In this document: in pieces, positions 27,787-41,519 of the stretch
How the letters are laid out: every line of letters starts with the position of its first letter
Position numbering within the stretch: position 1 is the first letter of the stretch
Source of the DNA: Panonychus citri
Taxonomy: Eukaryota > Arthropoda > Arachnida > Trombidiformes > Tetranychidae
Direction: 5' to 3'
DNA: 64,000 bases
Assembly (NCBI RefSeq): GCF_014898815.1
Contig: NW_026515462.1
Location: forward strand, 1 to 64,000
Notes under the pieces: generated by a model
Database searches by the model: none
Told to the model about the DNA's origin: nothing
Seen by the model: only the letters and a program-made list of their open reading frames with translations
Program-made: the position numbers and the translations under genes

Positions 27787-30700
27787 CTAAAATTTGTAGG
27801 GACTGACTGATGACTGGCTACTGGAGGTAGAATCTCGACGAGAAGGTCCACAGGTATCGCGATTGGCCACACTCTTTGATTGATTAGATGCAATATTGCT
27901 CGATTTAACTATTATTAAGGAAACAGAAAGTTATTAAGATTGGATTATTAATTTAGATGTAAGTAAAGTAAACATGAGTAATACTTACGATCGATAATCT
28001 TTGAACTAAATGGACCTCGCCAGGTCCAAGATGTGAGATATAGCTGAAATCAGACGGACCACTGATTGGTAATCTTGGTCTATTGTAAACAATTTATAAA
28101 ATGTACGATTAGTTGATTTGTTTAAAAAATTTTATAATTTGATTACCTTTCTTGGTACATCACCAGTGACTCCTGCTGCAGTCTGAATAATCCGCTGGGC
28201 TACAGTGGACCCATTGACTAAGAAGGGTTTACTATCATCACCTTTGGCTTGAAGTAAAAGATGTGACCCATTGATTGTTGGTACAAATTGGACAAGCGTT
28301 GGGAAATCATTGGCATTGGTTAAACCTAAAAGATAACCTTTACCGTGTTGATGGAGAGGTTTGGTTGCCTTAAGGTTAATTGTTTGAATCCATTCGGTGG
28401 TTTCAAGATCAAAAACATTGATATGAGTTGGAGCAAAGGCTAAAAGTAATTGAACTTGTTTATTATTTATCTCGGTTTCCAAGGAGGCAACATAACTTGG
28501 TTGAGATGGGAATTGAAGTTCAATGGGTCGTGTACGTTTTCCAGATGAATCAACATAAACTCCATAGGCTAGGAAAAAAAGAGAGAAATTTTCATCCATT
28601 AATTAGATTATTTAAAAGAAATTTACATTAATCAGAACAATCGCGATTTAGGTCCAAAGAAATAACTTACGAGCAAAAACAAGTATCCATTCATTTTCAT
28701 TGATTTGTCTTGAAAGTAAAGCATCAATTGGATTTTGGATTAAGAAAGATAATTCTTGACATTCTTGATTAACCAAATCTATGATAATCAGGGAGAAAAA
28801 TGAGATTGAAGATTAAATAATTGTGGAAACCAAATCGATGAATGAATATAAAAGAGGAAGAGAAAAAAAAAACTTACAAAGTGGAGGTTGTTCTCGATGG
28901 TTAATCTGATAAACAACAAAACTAGATTTGGTACCAATGGAAACCATATTGTCCACAATTGAGAGAGTTTGTATTAAAAGAGGTAATTGGATTTCTCTCC
29001 ATAGATTATATCGGGTTCTTTTACGGGTAATCTCATAAAGGATTAGAGTCTTTTTAATGGCAACACAAATATAAGTAGTGGTGGGGAGATTGGCAACAGC
29101 GAAAAGATTTGCCCCTTTGGTTTCAGGTATTTTTATCCATTCAATACCATCGTTGTCAAGGCCTCTGATTGGTATTAATTTGATATGTCTTTGTTTACCA
29201 GCTAAAACAATTATCAGTTGATCATTCAGAGAGTAGTGACATTGAACGATTCTCTTGGAATTTGTTAATCGTCTTGCCGTGCAAATGTCCAGGTCACAGC
29301 AAAGGAGACAGTCATCACAGGCAATAAGTAGTCGAGTCTCATCGATAACACAACAACTATTGATGTCGTTGTGATGTCGAAGGGCAGATATTTGGTAGGA
29401 ATTCAGGACAGAATAAGCTTTGAGCGGCTATAAACCAATCGAAAAGAAAGGGAAGAAAAAATTGTTCAATCAAATTCGATATTTTTCATTTCTAGTTACT
29501 TACATTTCGATAACTAAGTTTATTTCGTCGGATGATTCGATGTAGTTCGTGAAGAGCATCAATCCATCGGTTTTTTTCAACCTCTTTATCGGTCAACATT
29601 AATTGGGTAAAATTTTGATCAACCCTATTTGAAACCATGGATGTTGTGATTCTAAATATACAGGGTATGTCTTTCTTATTAGCATGGATAACATCAGATT
29701 CTTGGACTCCACTTATACAAAATCTTTCATCTCTCATATCGATAACAGTGTTTACGGAAACCGGCGGGGTAACTGTTGGACCACTAAGGGTACCATCAAC
29801 TCCAGACCCAGAACCACTTCCATGAGAACCATGGGAAGGATAATTATTATCACTACTAGAGTAAAGATCGTAAAGGAAAAGCTTAAAATCACAGACAACG
29901 ACAAACATACGGATCCAGCCTTTACGAACTCCACCCCGAGCCTTTGGTATCTTAACGTATCCTTCATATGCAGTACCGATTCCTCGTGAAGGATCAATTC
30001 CTTGAGGACGTTGGCTTGTGTCATCACAGGGACACAGTTGAATACCCTGAGAGGCACAGGCAATATGACTAACAAATCCACAGGTTTCACAGATGAGACC
30101 TTGTCTAATTAAACCAATCATCAAAGATGTACAATGGAAACACTTCAATGGTGCAACAAAAGTGCGAACAATAAATGAATGTTGTTGTTTACTTGGGAAA
30201 TTTGATTGTTGTGATAATAATAATTGAGGTTCCATTGAACTTCCTGCACCACTAATAGCACCTCGAGATCGAGTACCAGCTGATGATGAGGGAGAAGCAT
30301 CTTCCGATTCGATGTCACTTGTATCCGAATCACCCATTGGTGAGGTCATTCCTATTCGTCCAAGTTGCATTTCAATTTCTTCCATCATTTTACCAGCTGA
30401 GATTCGTCGAGAATTAACTGATGATCCAAATAACATTGATGAATCATTACTCAGCCTTTTGAATGTTTGCTGATTCTTCAATTTCGCAATTTCTATTCGC
30501 AACTCAGCTAAATCTCCATTAAGTAGAGAAATCTCTTTCTGTGCTTTGGCTAAATCATCTTGTATCCTTTGTTTATCTTCAATTTCATTGGCTAATTCAA
30601 ACTGTAATTGTAACAATTCTTGTTTATCAACACGAGCTGATCTTCTCTCTTGCCAAGTTGTATAATTTGGATTAACGGCTTCTTTTGGGACATATGCATG

Positions 30701-33342
30701 GACACTTGAACCATGGCCACTGTCGTTATTAGAAGTAGCTTCATTGGCACGTTGTTGATTGGCATTTTGTTGTTGTTGTTGTTGAATTTGTTGAAGTTGA
30801 TGATGATGTTTAAGTGTATCTAATTCCTTTGTCATAGTGGCGGCCATTTGTTGTAAATAGTTCCGTGCCTCCTTTTCATTTCCGACCCAGTCAATAATCT
30901 CAGTTATTTGCCTCTCCCAGTGGGGTTGTTGTTGTTGTAATTGGAGAACTTGTTGCTCAAGTTCCTCGACATGACATTTATGAGCTATGGAAGCGATTCT
31001 TTCTTCTTCTTCACCTTTCAATCGAAGAACTTCTTGTTCTAAATCAGCAATTTGAGCAAGATAATATTTCTCCTTTTCATTTGGACCATTAGACATATTG
31101 GATGTATTGTTTTGCTGCTCCTGTTTCTCAATATTTGACAATTGTTTTTCCAGATGAGCCAATTTTGCTTCCGATTCTTTTGTTTCTACTTGAATTTCCT
31201 GGCGTAACTGTCTTTCCTTTTCAAGTTCACTCTGGATCTGTATCATGTCTTCTAACTGTTGCCGTTTAACTTTATCAGCATTTCTTAACTGTTGTCGTAA
31301 TTCAATAATCTTTTCCAAACTTCGTTCCAAATCTTCTTCTTTTACCCTTAAAGTAGCAGAGATTGAATTTTTTTCTTTTCTCAGTTCATTCAACTTGACA
31401 GAAAGTTCACTCCATTCATGTCGAGCGATCCAAAGCTCATTTTCCAATTTAGCATAAGCAGTGGGATCAATTTTTTTACCAATGGTTGATGAATCTCTTG
31501 AACCAGCTGAATCAATTACACAAAGTGGAGGATTGGATTCAGAAAAAGATGGTGATAATTTACTTCCATTTTGTTGTTCAGATGATGTTGGTGATGATGA
31601 TGAGGGTAAAGATGAAGATGATTGTGATCTACTTTTACTCGTATTGAAAGTACAAGTAAATCCAACAAAGGGAAGGTGAACATTAAGCAGAGAGTCTTTG
31701 GTTGTAGGTGCAATTAAATTGTCAAACTTATTATTTGTCGGTGGAGCTGAATCATCAATATCAAAGTTAGATGTATCTTCTGGTCCTATTACTTTAGGCT
31801 GATAGGGTGGTTTCATTTCTCTTAGGTGATCCCAATCAATACCGGTAAACCATGGGTGAGATTTAAACTGATCTAAACGTTTAAAACGATGAGCTTGGTC
31901 ACAGATCAGGTTAGAAATGAGATCCTTTGCTTCATCAGTTACCTGAGCGTTAACTGGAAACTTGAAACAATGCTTATGATTCATGATATTTGAATAAGTT
32001 TGAATTAACGATTCTGCATAAAATGGTGTTTCACCATACAATGATTCAAAAATGACCACTCCTAATGACCACCAATCAACCTCAAAAGAGTAAAGTAAAC
32101 CGGTATTACGGTTACCCTCCATAGATTTAAGTATTTCGGGTGAAATATAATCCGGTGTACCAACGGCTATTGTGAAGTGACCATCCTTACGAAGTTGTGT
32201 AACCTTAGTACATGAACCAAAATCTGCTAATCGGATGTGACCATGTGAATCTATTAAAATGTTATCAGGTTTTACATCTCGATGAATGTAACCCATATCA
32301 TGTAGATAGGAAAGTGCTATATGATGATGATTTCAACAGAAAGGAATCAAGAAGTGAGGGAGGAGAAAGAGAGAGAGAGAGAGGAAGGAACAAAAAAAAG
32401 GGAAAATATTAATGAGCAACAAAAATATTCTTTCTTGGTAATACAAATAAAAATAGATTGATTAACAACCTGTAGTGTAATAAAATATTGATTGAATAAT
32501 AGTGATAACAAAAGAGTTAATTCTGTGAGGAAAAATAACCAACCTAAGACTATTTGAGCGGTGTAAAATCGGGACATATCTTCGGGAAAATTTTCATCGT
32601 ATTTGGCTAAAAGGGTCAACAAATCGCCACCACAATAATAATCCATTAGAAGATAAAGATTTGTTTCATCTTGAAAAGCGTAATGAAGCTTAGTAAACCA
32701 GGCTTCCGATCCATGGAGCAATACATCCCTTTCCTCTCGATAACAAGCTGTCTCAGCTCTTTTCAACATCTCCAATTTGTTGAGCGTTTTCATCGCATAA
32801 ACATTTCCATCCTCTTTACCCTTAACCAGGGCCACCTTACCAAAAGCACCACGTCCAATTATTTTGATTGTATCAAAGTCGATTGCCTTTAATTGTAATT
32901 CTTTTAATCTGTCCAGAAAGGGTTTAATCGATTCACAAAATTTCTGCTGCTCTTTACTACGAGTTGTGGCAATTACACGCTGACATTCATAGTAAACCGC
33001 AATAAGAACATCAAATAAAAGTTCACAATTGATTGATTTACCATCAAAAAGTGTTGGTCCCATGGATAATAGAGTTTGTAACTCTGAAAATCTTTTTGAT
33101 AAACTGATTGATGAACTGATTGTTTTATTTGGTATTGCTGGTGGAAGCATTGATTGTTGTTGTTGTTGTGACTGATTTAGTTGATGACGGCGAAGTCCTT
33201 GATATAAATTATTTTGTGACTCTTGTGACTGTGATTGTGACATTCTAATTTGATTGTTATTAAAGTTGTTGGCCAAATTATTATTATTGTTATTATTATT
33301 GAGACCTTCTTTGTTAACCTCAGGTGAACTGGCTGAAGACAT
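27787..33342 (-). CDS. gek: MRCK/Genghis Khan Cdc42-binding kinase
   Basis: Exons 33342-32544, 32316-29504, 29427-28878, 28778-28671, 28568-28147, 28079-27989 and 27908-27787. Order: low-complexity N terminus, DMPK-family kinase (GRGAFGKV, HRDVKPDN, ADFGS), long coiled coil with Q runs, C1 zinc domain (near 30180-30030), PH domain, citron (CNH) domain and a CRIB motif (ISGPSDFSYISHLGPG) near 28065. This is the full layout of MRCK, an effector of Cdc42 that phosphorylates myosin-regulating proteins. The first five exons join cleanly. The CRIB exon has a length that fits, but the CRIB reading frame is shifted by one against its neighbours, so a single-base indel or a missed site must lie here. 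The start ATG at 33342 is chosen because upstream sequence is leader-like. Confidence 0.88.
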
Positions 33343-35558
33343 GATTAAGTTGAAGATGCTGCTGGTAGTGTTGTTGTTGGTGTTGGTGGGGTTATGTACA
33401 TTAACAGATAATGTCAAAAACAAGAAACAAGAAACAAGGTAGAGAGATAAAAAGAAGCAGCAAAAACAGAATAGAAACACAAGCCTATTGAGAGATAATC
33501 TCAGGTAAATATTCTCTCTTTATCTCTCTCAGTCTCTTGTTTTCTCTTGAATGTGAATTTCAACCAAAAAACTAAATAGGCGAAAACAGAATAAAATTCA
33601 GGGGCATAAACAACCCACACACATACAACTGAAAGATGAATAAGAGAAAGTAAGATTATCTGGATAGATCCATGGATTAGAATAGTGTTTTCACTGCATA
33701 TGTAGAAAAGATGTTAAAGTGAGAAAGGAAAAAAAAGAAAAAGATGATGATGATAGAAAAGAACCAACAAAAAAAAACTGACTGGCAAAAAGAGTAGAGA
33801 TGAAGACTGAGGTTAACGGTGATGAAGAATCAAATTGATGATGTTAAGGATAATACACTTGAAGATGTTGTTGTAATGATAAAGGTGGAATGGGGAAAAG
33901 GAGGATCACTGATGGAGAATATCAAATGTCCATAAAGATTATCTTCTTATTCGCACACAATTTAATCAACATCATAATGAGAAATAAAGTTAATGAATTT
34001 TAAATTAAGAAGATGATGAGAGAGAACAACAGAAGCAAAAAGAAAAAGAAAAAAAAAATTCAACAAAAAAAAAAGAAAAGGGACCGATCATTAAGTTCCA
34101 AGCGAATTGTCATCTGTTTTCAAACATTTTCTCTTTTCCTTAATCATGTGAGATTATCTTCTAATTATAATTAAATACTTGTTCTTTAATTATGATTCTC
34201 CAATGATTCATGTAATTAACAGAGAAACACTTGATCATCAACTTAAATTAGAAAAGTGTTCCAACAATAATTATGTTCCCTCTTCAATCTTAACCATCTT
34301 CGTATTTGTTTTTGTGTTAATTGTATTATCTTGTTGATCACTATTAATCTAATTATTATCTAATTCAATTCTTTAATCAATCAATCTCTTAGTATAATCT
34401 TTCTACTTTTACTCGTAATTGTTAATCTTTAATTCTTATTGTATTTTATATTTCAATCAGACTATGAGACTTGTTGTGTTTACATTTTTTCTGACACTTT
34501 GGTGACCATCATCATCTTGATTGATTGTTTATTTTGATTGTGTTTAAATCAATTGTTTTATTTTAACTTGGTTGATAATTGATCTCTTCTGGCATCGTGT
34601 TAAGATTCAATTTTTGAAAACCATTAATGATCAATAATCAATAAATTACACTCTTAAAGGTAAGGAAGGATTGAGAAACCTGAAGAGTTTAACTTTCATG
34701 TTGGAAATCATATAATGTATCTAATTGTTGTTTCTGTTTTTTTTTTGATTGATCAGGAAGAAAATTTTAATCTCATTCGATTAATAATCTTTAACCTAAT
34801 AACAACTGATCTCATAATTCCTTTATAATCAACTTGAGATAATTGTAATTGGTTCCATCTAACAATTGACTCATAACAATTGTCATTTTGAAGGTATAAG
34901 CCACCTAAAGATACAATTAGTGAGAAATTGAGTTAATTGTTCAATTTTTCTCGCTAATTATTGGAGAAAATATATTGTTACAGTTTCTTTTTCACAGAAT
35001 TTCATCAACATGATAAAGACAATTTCTCATCTGCAAATCAATTCAATGAGTTGAGAAAATCGTGAAAAGAGCAAGTTTTGTTTTCTATCGTTTTCTTAAT
35101 CATATGTTAATTGTTTCCATTAATTAAGATCATTAATGAATTACTTTTATCATCCATGTAATTAACATAGAGCAGATATTAACATTTTCAATGTTGGAAA
35201 TTAAATAGTCAATTTCATTGTAGTTTCTTTTCTGGTTGATCAGAAAAATGATTGAATATACCATTACATACAATTAACTGTAACAATCAATGTACAGAAA
35301 AATCTTGATTGTGATGACGTTGAAAATATTTTGGCTAAATATGAACCTTGGGTTAATTACCAGTGGTAATCAACGGAAATATAATCATTTTCTTTCAATT
35401 GTGTAACTGTGATTAAAATGATTTCCTTGATACATTCAATTCTTTGGTTCCGGATCAATTTTTCTGACCAATCAGATTGTAATTAAAACTCAGTCTTATG
35501 GTTAAAATTTTCATTTTCATTGATGATCATGATGTTTTCCAATTTGATTCAATTACCA
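33343..35558. other. Noncoding upstream region of the kinase; includes duplicated block A1
   Basis: Purine-rich leader then AT-rich DNA; no gene. Positions 33838-34392 recur, with many small indels, at 41520-42050 in the same orientation. Confidence 0.6.
33838..34392 (+). repeat. Segmental duplication, block A1
   Basis: Shares long exact stretches with 41520-42050, for example GGAGGATCACTGATGGAGAA. Confidence 0.85.
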
Positions 35559-36699
35559 TTATGATTGACTGGCTCCAACAAATTGATTGCCGATTCTTTG
35601 AGTTGGAAAATCTTTACATCCAGTTGAATCAACTCCCCACCATCTATAAGAAACATGACAGGTCATATTTTCCCGAACAATAGGCCAAACATAATATCGA
35701 AGGAAATATTGATCAATCCAAATTCCATCTAATTGATCGTATCCATCGATCAATGATATCTCATAAAGAGAAGACAAATTGAATTGGTTCAAATTAACTA
35801 TTCCACCCCACAAACCGCCAAGAATTTCGGTCGCATGTTCAAAATGGTCTCTCATAACGTGAAACATTTTCGCCTCACTAATCCAAGAATTAATCGAATC
35901 AATTTCTCGTTGAATTGGTAAACTGTCCGAATCTCTAACCAGGTAACGATCAACATTCTCATCTTCGCTGACAAAGAAGCGCCAAAACATACCATGGAAA
36001 CTTGGAATCTTTGACTTATCCTTATCACCATTGGGCTGATTCTGGTAAACAATTATCACCTCAGCACCTTCATGAATAAGGCGATTAATTAAAAGAGGCG
36101 ATACATCTGATCCAACATAAAAACGGCAAATCCAATCGGGGAGTAATTTCTTGTAATTATGAATCACTTTGATTGAGTTTCTAAGATACAGATCAGCATA
36201 ACCATAGAGAGAAATTGAAATTACTTTTTTTCTTGCCTCTGGAATTATTTTGACCGGTAGAAAGGTGAAGAAAACATTGGATTGTTTAAAGAAACTGATT
36301 AATGATGGTCTACATGAGACAATACAATTAAAATCCGAGTTGAGATCAAATTTACTAGTCGCACAACAATTACCAAAACAATTAGACTCAGATGTGTTTA
36401 AATCATCACGCCAAGTAGGTAGAAAACATAGACTAGAAGAATAGATTATTTTCGCTGATTAAAAAGGAAGGAGAAAAAAAATCAAAGATTAGAATCAATA
36501 TTTACCAAAGAAATTAAGTAATAGTAATTAACTTACTTGGCTCAAGGTTAGCAATTCTCTTCAACAGTTTGACATCATAAAGAATCAAGAGAATGGTTGT
36601 AATTGTCATCAGATGAATTCGTTTAGAGATGAGAAAGTTTTTCAATCGAGTGAAAAAATTACCAACAAAGAAAATTAATTCAGTGAACATGTTAATCAT
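35559..36699 (-). CDS. Type II membrane glycosyltransferase-like protein
   Basis: The main exon 36432-35559 reads about 291 codons and includes a DSDS motif after YLVR, a FHVMRDH segment and ILGGLWGG, a pattern I associate with fungal/algal/bacterial capsule-type glycosyltransferase families with a DxD metal site. An upstream exon at 36699-36537 encodes a signal-anchor (TITTILLILY) and ends in GTAAGT. The two exons do not join in phase as written (off by one), so the 5' end is provisional or hit by an indel. The gene lies in the piece that separates the two halves of duplicated block A and is absent from block B. Confidence 0.5.
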
Positions 36700-36984
36700 T
36701 CACAATTAAAGATCAACTAATGAATCCACAAGCACAAGTAAGAATAACCTTCAACATCATATTCATGTTTTTATCTACACAATAAATACTCCGATTAGAT
36801 TAGGCAACAAGAGCGATTGATGGAAACATCTCAAAAAGGAGAAACATACATTGATTATTACACAACATTAAGCTAATTACTGAATACTAATTAGAATCAA
36901 CAAGAGAAACAATTTCAATGTTAATCAAAAAGTAAGAGGAGTTAATGTTATTGTGGAAGTTCAAATATCTCGACGCAAGGGGTC

Positions 36985-38360
36985 GCTCGTTACTCTTTTC
37001 TGTCAAAATGATCAAGTGAATTTAGATTTTGTTTAACAGTTAATCAGTTTATTGCTAATGAATTAATTGTCACTGAGATAGAATGTTGATAATTATGACA
37101 AATATTACCAATGATTAGGGTGAATAGATTTTGAAAAGTTAAATATGAATGAATAGTTGACATTAGTTAACAATAATAATAGCGAGAGATTTTTTGTTTA
37201 CAAGGAAGAAGTTTTGATTTTCTTTTATGAGATTTGTTGATTGTTGGTGATTTGTATTGGCCTGTTTTGTTTTCTCTTTTGATTTAAATTAAAATTCTTT
37301 CAATTCGATAGACACATGACAGGCTGTGTATGCGATTATTAAAACAGGAAGAGCTGGATGGGAATGAGAATAAAACTTTCTTAAATAAGTGAAGTCCAAT
37401 TTGAGTGTTGGCCAAGAAAAAAGTGTTTGTAATTATCATTATTATATAAAATGGAGCAGCAATCAGTGATTTCCATCTTTTAATTGCTTTGGTTGATAAT
37501 TGTGTTTCAAAATTATTGAAAAATAATCGTCGAACGTTAATTCCAGTTAATTCGATTGCAACAGCACAGAAATTGAGCATACACCAAACAATTACATCGC
37601 CACTAAGTGCATGCCAAACGGCGACGATTGAAAAGCAAATGGACATTGCGAAAATTTTGACCAAAATATTACTACCAAGGGAAAGAATTGGTTTGTAATA
37701 GTATCTATGGGGAAAAATCAAAAGAAATTATTGTAACAATTAAAGTAAATTCTCAAGCCATTCTTACTTGACAAGCCAAAGATGAAGTCCACGGTCAAAG
37801 TGTCGCCAAAGATCAGAGGATAAGTGAATCGTTGAGACACATTTGGGCGGAGGTGCGAGAGAAATTCCGTCCATATTACCAAAAGCTTCTGAGTAACATG
37901 AGTATATTTAAGTAACATGATGATGAAGAATAAAATTAAAGCAAAAATTACAAAGTATTTACAAATAAGGCTATTCGATGATAATGCTTTGAATAGATGT
38001 AGTAGTTCAGAATATCATGATATGGCGTAGATAAGTAATTGGAATAATCGTTTGAGACATAAGATAAATTTCTTGAATTCCAATCAACTTGAAAACCATA
38101 TTCTAAAAATAAGAGAACAAATTTGAGGAAAACATTAAACTTCAATTGAAAAGCGAATCAAATTGAGATGTTAAACTCACCAATAGAACGATGAATATTG
38201 GTAATAGGTCCGAAAATTAAGGTGGGAAAGTAAAGACAATAAGCATAAATCATTGTTAAATTGTCGTCTTCGTAAGGATTAATAACGTCCAAGAGTTTTC
38301 GATTCTAATCTAATGAAGCTTAAACATAGCATTCAAGCCAATTAAAGAATATCAACATAA
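36985..38360 (+). repeat. Segmental duplication, block A2
   Basis: Matches 42053-43460 in the same orientation: near-identical up to about 37910, then increasingly broken by indels. It carries the decayed HHAT copy. Confidence 0.9.
37284..38360 (-). pseudogene. Decayed, 5'-truncated HHAT copy
   Basis: Exon 5 equivalent (37704-37284) is nearly identical to the intact gene but a 2-base deletion (GGATGGGA versus GGATATGGGA) shifts the last 20 or so residues. Exon 4 equivalent (about 38095-37768) carries several deletions and stops, and exon 3 equivalent is cut off near 38360. Nothing corresponds to exons 1-2. The intact paralogue is at 42354-44221. Confidence 0.85.
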
Positions 38361-38702
38361 CATTGAGCACAATAATTGATTAGTATGAAATAGATTTCAA
38401 ATTGATGATTGGTCATTTTAACTAGTTGATGAACCAACTATAAAACCATTCGAAATGATAGTTGATTAAAGAATTAAATGGTTGTAAATAATATAAGTAA
38501 AATGAATGAAATATATTGAGCTAGTTTTTGGAAGCACTTGATTAGAACTTTAAATTGATGGATTGGGTGTAAATTAAGCACAATTAATGGACGAAATAAG
38601 TTAGTAACATCCTGATGACCTAATGTCATCTTGTTTCAGGTAGAGATTACATAAATCTTTCTAATCAATTCAACTGAGTCTCGAGAATCAACATAATCAC
38701 CA
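38361..38702. other. Intergenic
   Basis: AT-rich; nothing recognised beyond the duplication edge. Confidence 0.5.
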
Positions 38703-38846
38703 TCAGATTTCCATCCAATTCCTCGGCTTCAATTGATTTCTTCTTCTTCTCTGTTCCTTCATCCAATAATATTCACGAATCTCAGCCTCATGGTTTAGGC
38801 CTAGTGATACCAAACCAAAGGCCAATTTCTCACCAATATAATCACA
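38703..38846 (-). pseudogene. FAM177-like terminal exon
   Basis: After an acceptor TTATTCCTCAG at 38847 the frame encodes CDYIGEKLA, then a stretch ending EYYWMKEQRRRRNQ, resembling the end of the FAM177 domain (CDFLGEKIA and EYYRMK in vertebrate FAM177A1). No upstream exon with the rest of the domain was found, so this is a fragment or the last exon of a decayed gene; the neighbouring genes on both sides are decayed too. Confidence 0.4.
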
Positions 38847-39712
38847 CTGAGGAATAAAGAGAAGATAGAAACCAATTGATTGGAAAATGGACATATTGAG
38901 AGAAATCAGTTAGATTGACTGAAAGAAAAATAAGATAAACACTAAACTTTAGAGAAATAAAATTCTACAAAAATTAAAAACAATATAGAAAATGAAGTTT
39001 TAAAAGGAAAATGAAATAAAGAAAAACAATTTTCCATTTGGGTGTTACCTTCGAGCAATTTAGTTCAAGTAACTGATTAACTCAACGAGGTCAAACGATA
39101 TTAAATTGATCTGAAAGTTGAGAAAACAAACCATAACAATTGATAATGATGATGATCAATTAACAGGAAAGAGTGGATTATCATTGTTGAGAACAAGAGA
39201 AAAATCTTACCATGTTAACAGTAGTATTGATGTTTCCATTAAAGAAAAGAGTTTATCTTTGATTAAGAGATTAATTGTTAGACAGTAAATTGTTTACGAT
39301 TGTAGGTGAGAACAATTGAACAATAATTAAATTAATTAATGATTGAAAAACAATCTAAAAAGGAACGTAAAATAAAGGAGTAATCAAATTGATCATTCAA
39401 AACCATGGAGACAATTTTATACTTTCAGCTGATGAGAAACACAAACTAATCAATGTTTACTTTTTATACATTAATCAACAGCAAAACGATTGTAACAATT
39501 ACAAATAGCAATTAATTATTGCATTAATTAAGCATATTGACAGGGACCGTGTAATCGTAAAGTTCCATTATCAGAGGTTTTACTGTAATTGTTAACTTGA
39601 TTCTTGTTTGTTGGCTCATTATAAAGTTGGCAGGATTAGTGTTAGAATTAATTAATAGATTCTTTCAATTGTCTCGTTAAATTTGTTAATGGTTAATGAA
39701 ACAATCTTTTCT
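38847..39712. other. Intergenic
   Basis: AT-rich, nothing recognised. Confidence 0.5.
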
Positions 39713-41145
39713 TTATAATGGATTAGCTTTCATAAATTGCTCCATAAATTGTACCAATGTTTTGGTATCTTCAATGGAGATGGCATTGAAAATTGAAATG
39801 TATCCCACCAACCGATCGATGGCCTTTAAGTTGATCATTCCGGCTAATATCGTTTCTTTGAGAAATTGGCTTCAGGTAGATTACCGTTGGTCACCAATCT
39901 AAATGGGATAGTAACTCGACTTCGACAGTTAACATCGATTGATGAATGATAATAACCATTAGAATTTCGATTATCGTAAATCATTTTCGATTTACTTTAC
40001 TATTTTCCTCCATAGCAGAAGTCCGCCTCTTTCTTGATCCATTTCAAGTAAGGTTTGTCATATAGATACTACAAATAGATGAGGAAAAAGATTTACAATC
40101 AGAAATTGATATACAATTGATCATGATTCGAAATGAAAAACGATATATACTAACGCGAAACAAGGTGGAGTGTTGTAAAATAATTGATATCGAACATCGG
40201 TTTGTAATCATAGGTAACTGGAGTAATTGGGATTTACAATTAAATCTTACAGAACAACCGTTAATCCACCGATTCCAATGTTTTTCTGAGCTGCAGCAAA
40301 GATTAACCGTATTTTAAACATCAACAGCTCGAGTCATGAAATTAGATGACATATCGGCGACAAGAGGAATGTTTTCTGGCAACATTTAGAATTCAATAAC
40401 ATTCAATCCCATGAATGGTTTCATGTAATAGTAAACGTACTTGGCATCCAGTAATTATATTCAGGTAAATCAATCTGGAATCGAGGTGACTTTGGTAGGT
40501 GGATTGGCTTGTTTCACTTACCATATTTGCAGCTTCTTCAAATGCCTTTTGACCAGGAACCAGTGACAAGATAATCGGCAGCTTCATTGGGATTAGATAA
40601 TAAATTCATGGCGATTGCCGAGATGGCCAGTTCCACCTCCTTGAAGAAGAGAATCGCATGAGTGTCTATTTTTGACCTTAAAGGAATCAAGAAAATTAAT
40701 CAATTTATAAACCAATGAGACACAAATACTTACAATAATTCTCTTAAATCATTTTCCGCCTCAGTGATTATCTTACTGAATTGAGCTGATCTATGGCTAA
40801 GCTCTGAAAGAAAAAGAGATTAATCTTGGTTACAATTAGAATAAATATTGGCGAAAGATTAACGTTTACATACCCATAACACTACATCCTGATCCTTCAT
40901 AATTAAGTAATTCACTTGCAGCTTTTACCAAAATCTATAAAAAGAAAAAAAAATAGATACAAAAAGAAAAAGGGCTAAAAAGAGTAGACCAAAAAATTCT
41001 CCAAAGAGAAAATCAAATGCAAATCAACAATAAAAAAGAACAAATTTTATTCTTTTTTAGAGACAATTTATGAATAACTAACCTCTTCAGGTAATCTTGA
41101 AGGTCCAGCGGAGAAATTAATAAATCGGCCGTATTGGTTAACCAT
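39713..41145 (-). pseudogene. Decayed phosphoserine aminotransferase (PSAT/SerC)
   Basis: From the ATG at 41145 the first exon reads a PSAT N terminus ending FINFSAGPSRLPEE. Later pieces, in order but in changing frames: ELLNYEGSG (near 40910), ELSHRSAQFSKII (near 40790), ETIHGIE (near 40410), PLVADMSSNF (near 40355), the PLP-lysine region IFAAAQKNIG (near 40290), YNTPPCF (near 40165), LKGHRSVGG (near 39820) and a C terminus IEDTKTLVQFMEQF ending at the stop at 39713. At least four indels and an internal stop (after the VVL near 40250) break it. The enzyme makes phosphoserine in serine synthesis. The number of lesions makes a true pseudogene likely. Confidence 0.82.
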
Positions 41146-41519
41146 ATTGAAAAAATTAGAATTGATTGTTGAAAAGCAAGAGTTAATAAGAGAGGAAAAG
41201 AAATGAGAAAACCACACTGAAACGTGTTTTAACTCTATGAATAATTATCAAGGTTAATTATACAATTTTCAAGAAAATGACCTTGAGGAGACTGAATGAT
41301 GACGAGGATGATGACGAAGATGATGATGAGGAAAATGATGAAAATGATGATGTAAGGATGAAAAAGTACCAGCACAACAGAGTTAATTTGATAGGATTAG
41401 TAAATAAAATCTCAACAATAACAAACTCTTTGATTATTTAATTATCACATTTGATTTCAATCCTTCCAAGTTGATAGCTACAAATTAAATAAAATTAGTA
41501 ACCAAACTGATTAATCACT
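41146..41519. other. Intergenic with GATGAT-type microsatellite
   Basis: GAT/GAC triplet-rich tract at about 41290-41350; otherwise nothing seen. Confidence 0.6.

Noticed and set aside
33343..33480. Signal-peptide-like N-terminal extension of the kinase
   Set aside because: It is T-rich leader sequence read through; the kinase family begins near the ATG at 33342.
37489..37698. Plus-strand 69-codon ORF conserved in both HHAT copies
   Set aside because: It is antisense to HHAT exon 5, and its conservation is explained by the duplication.
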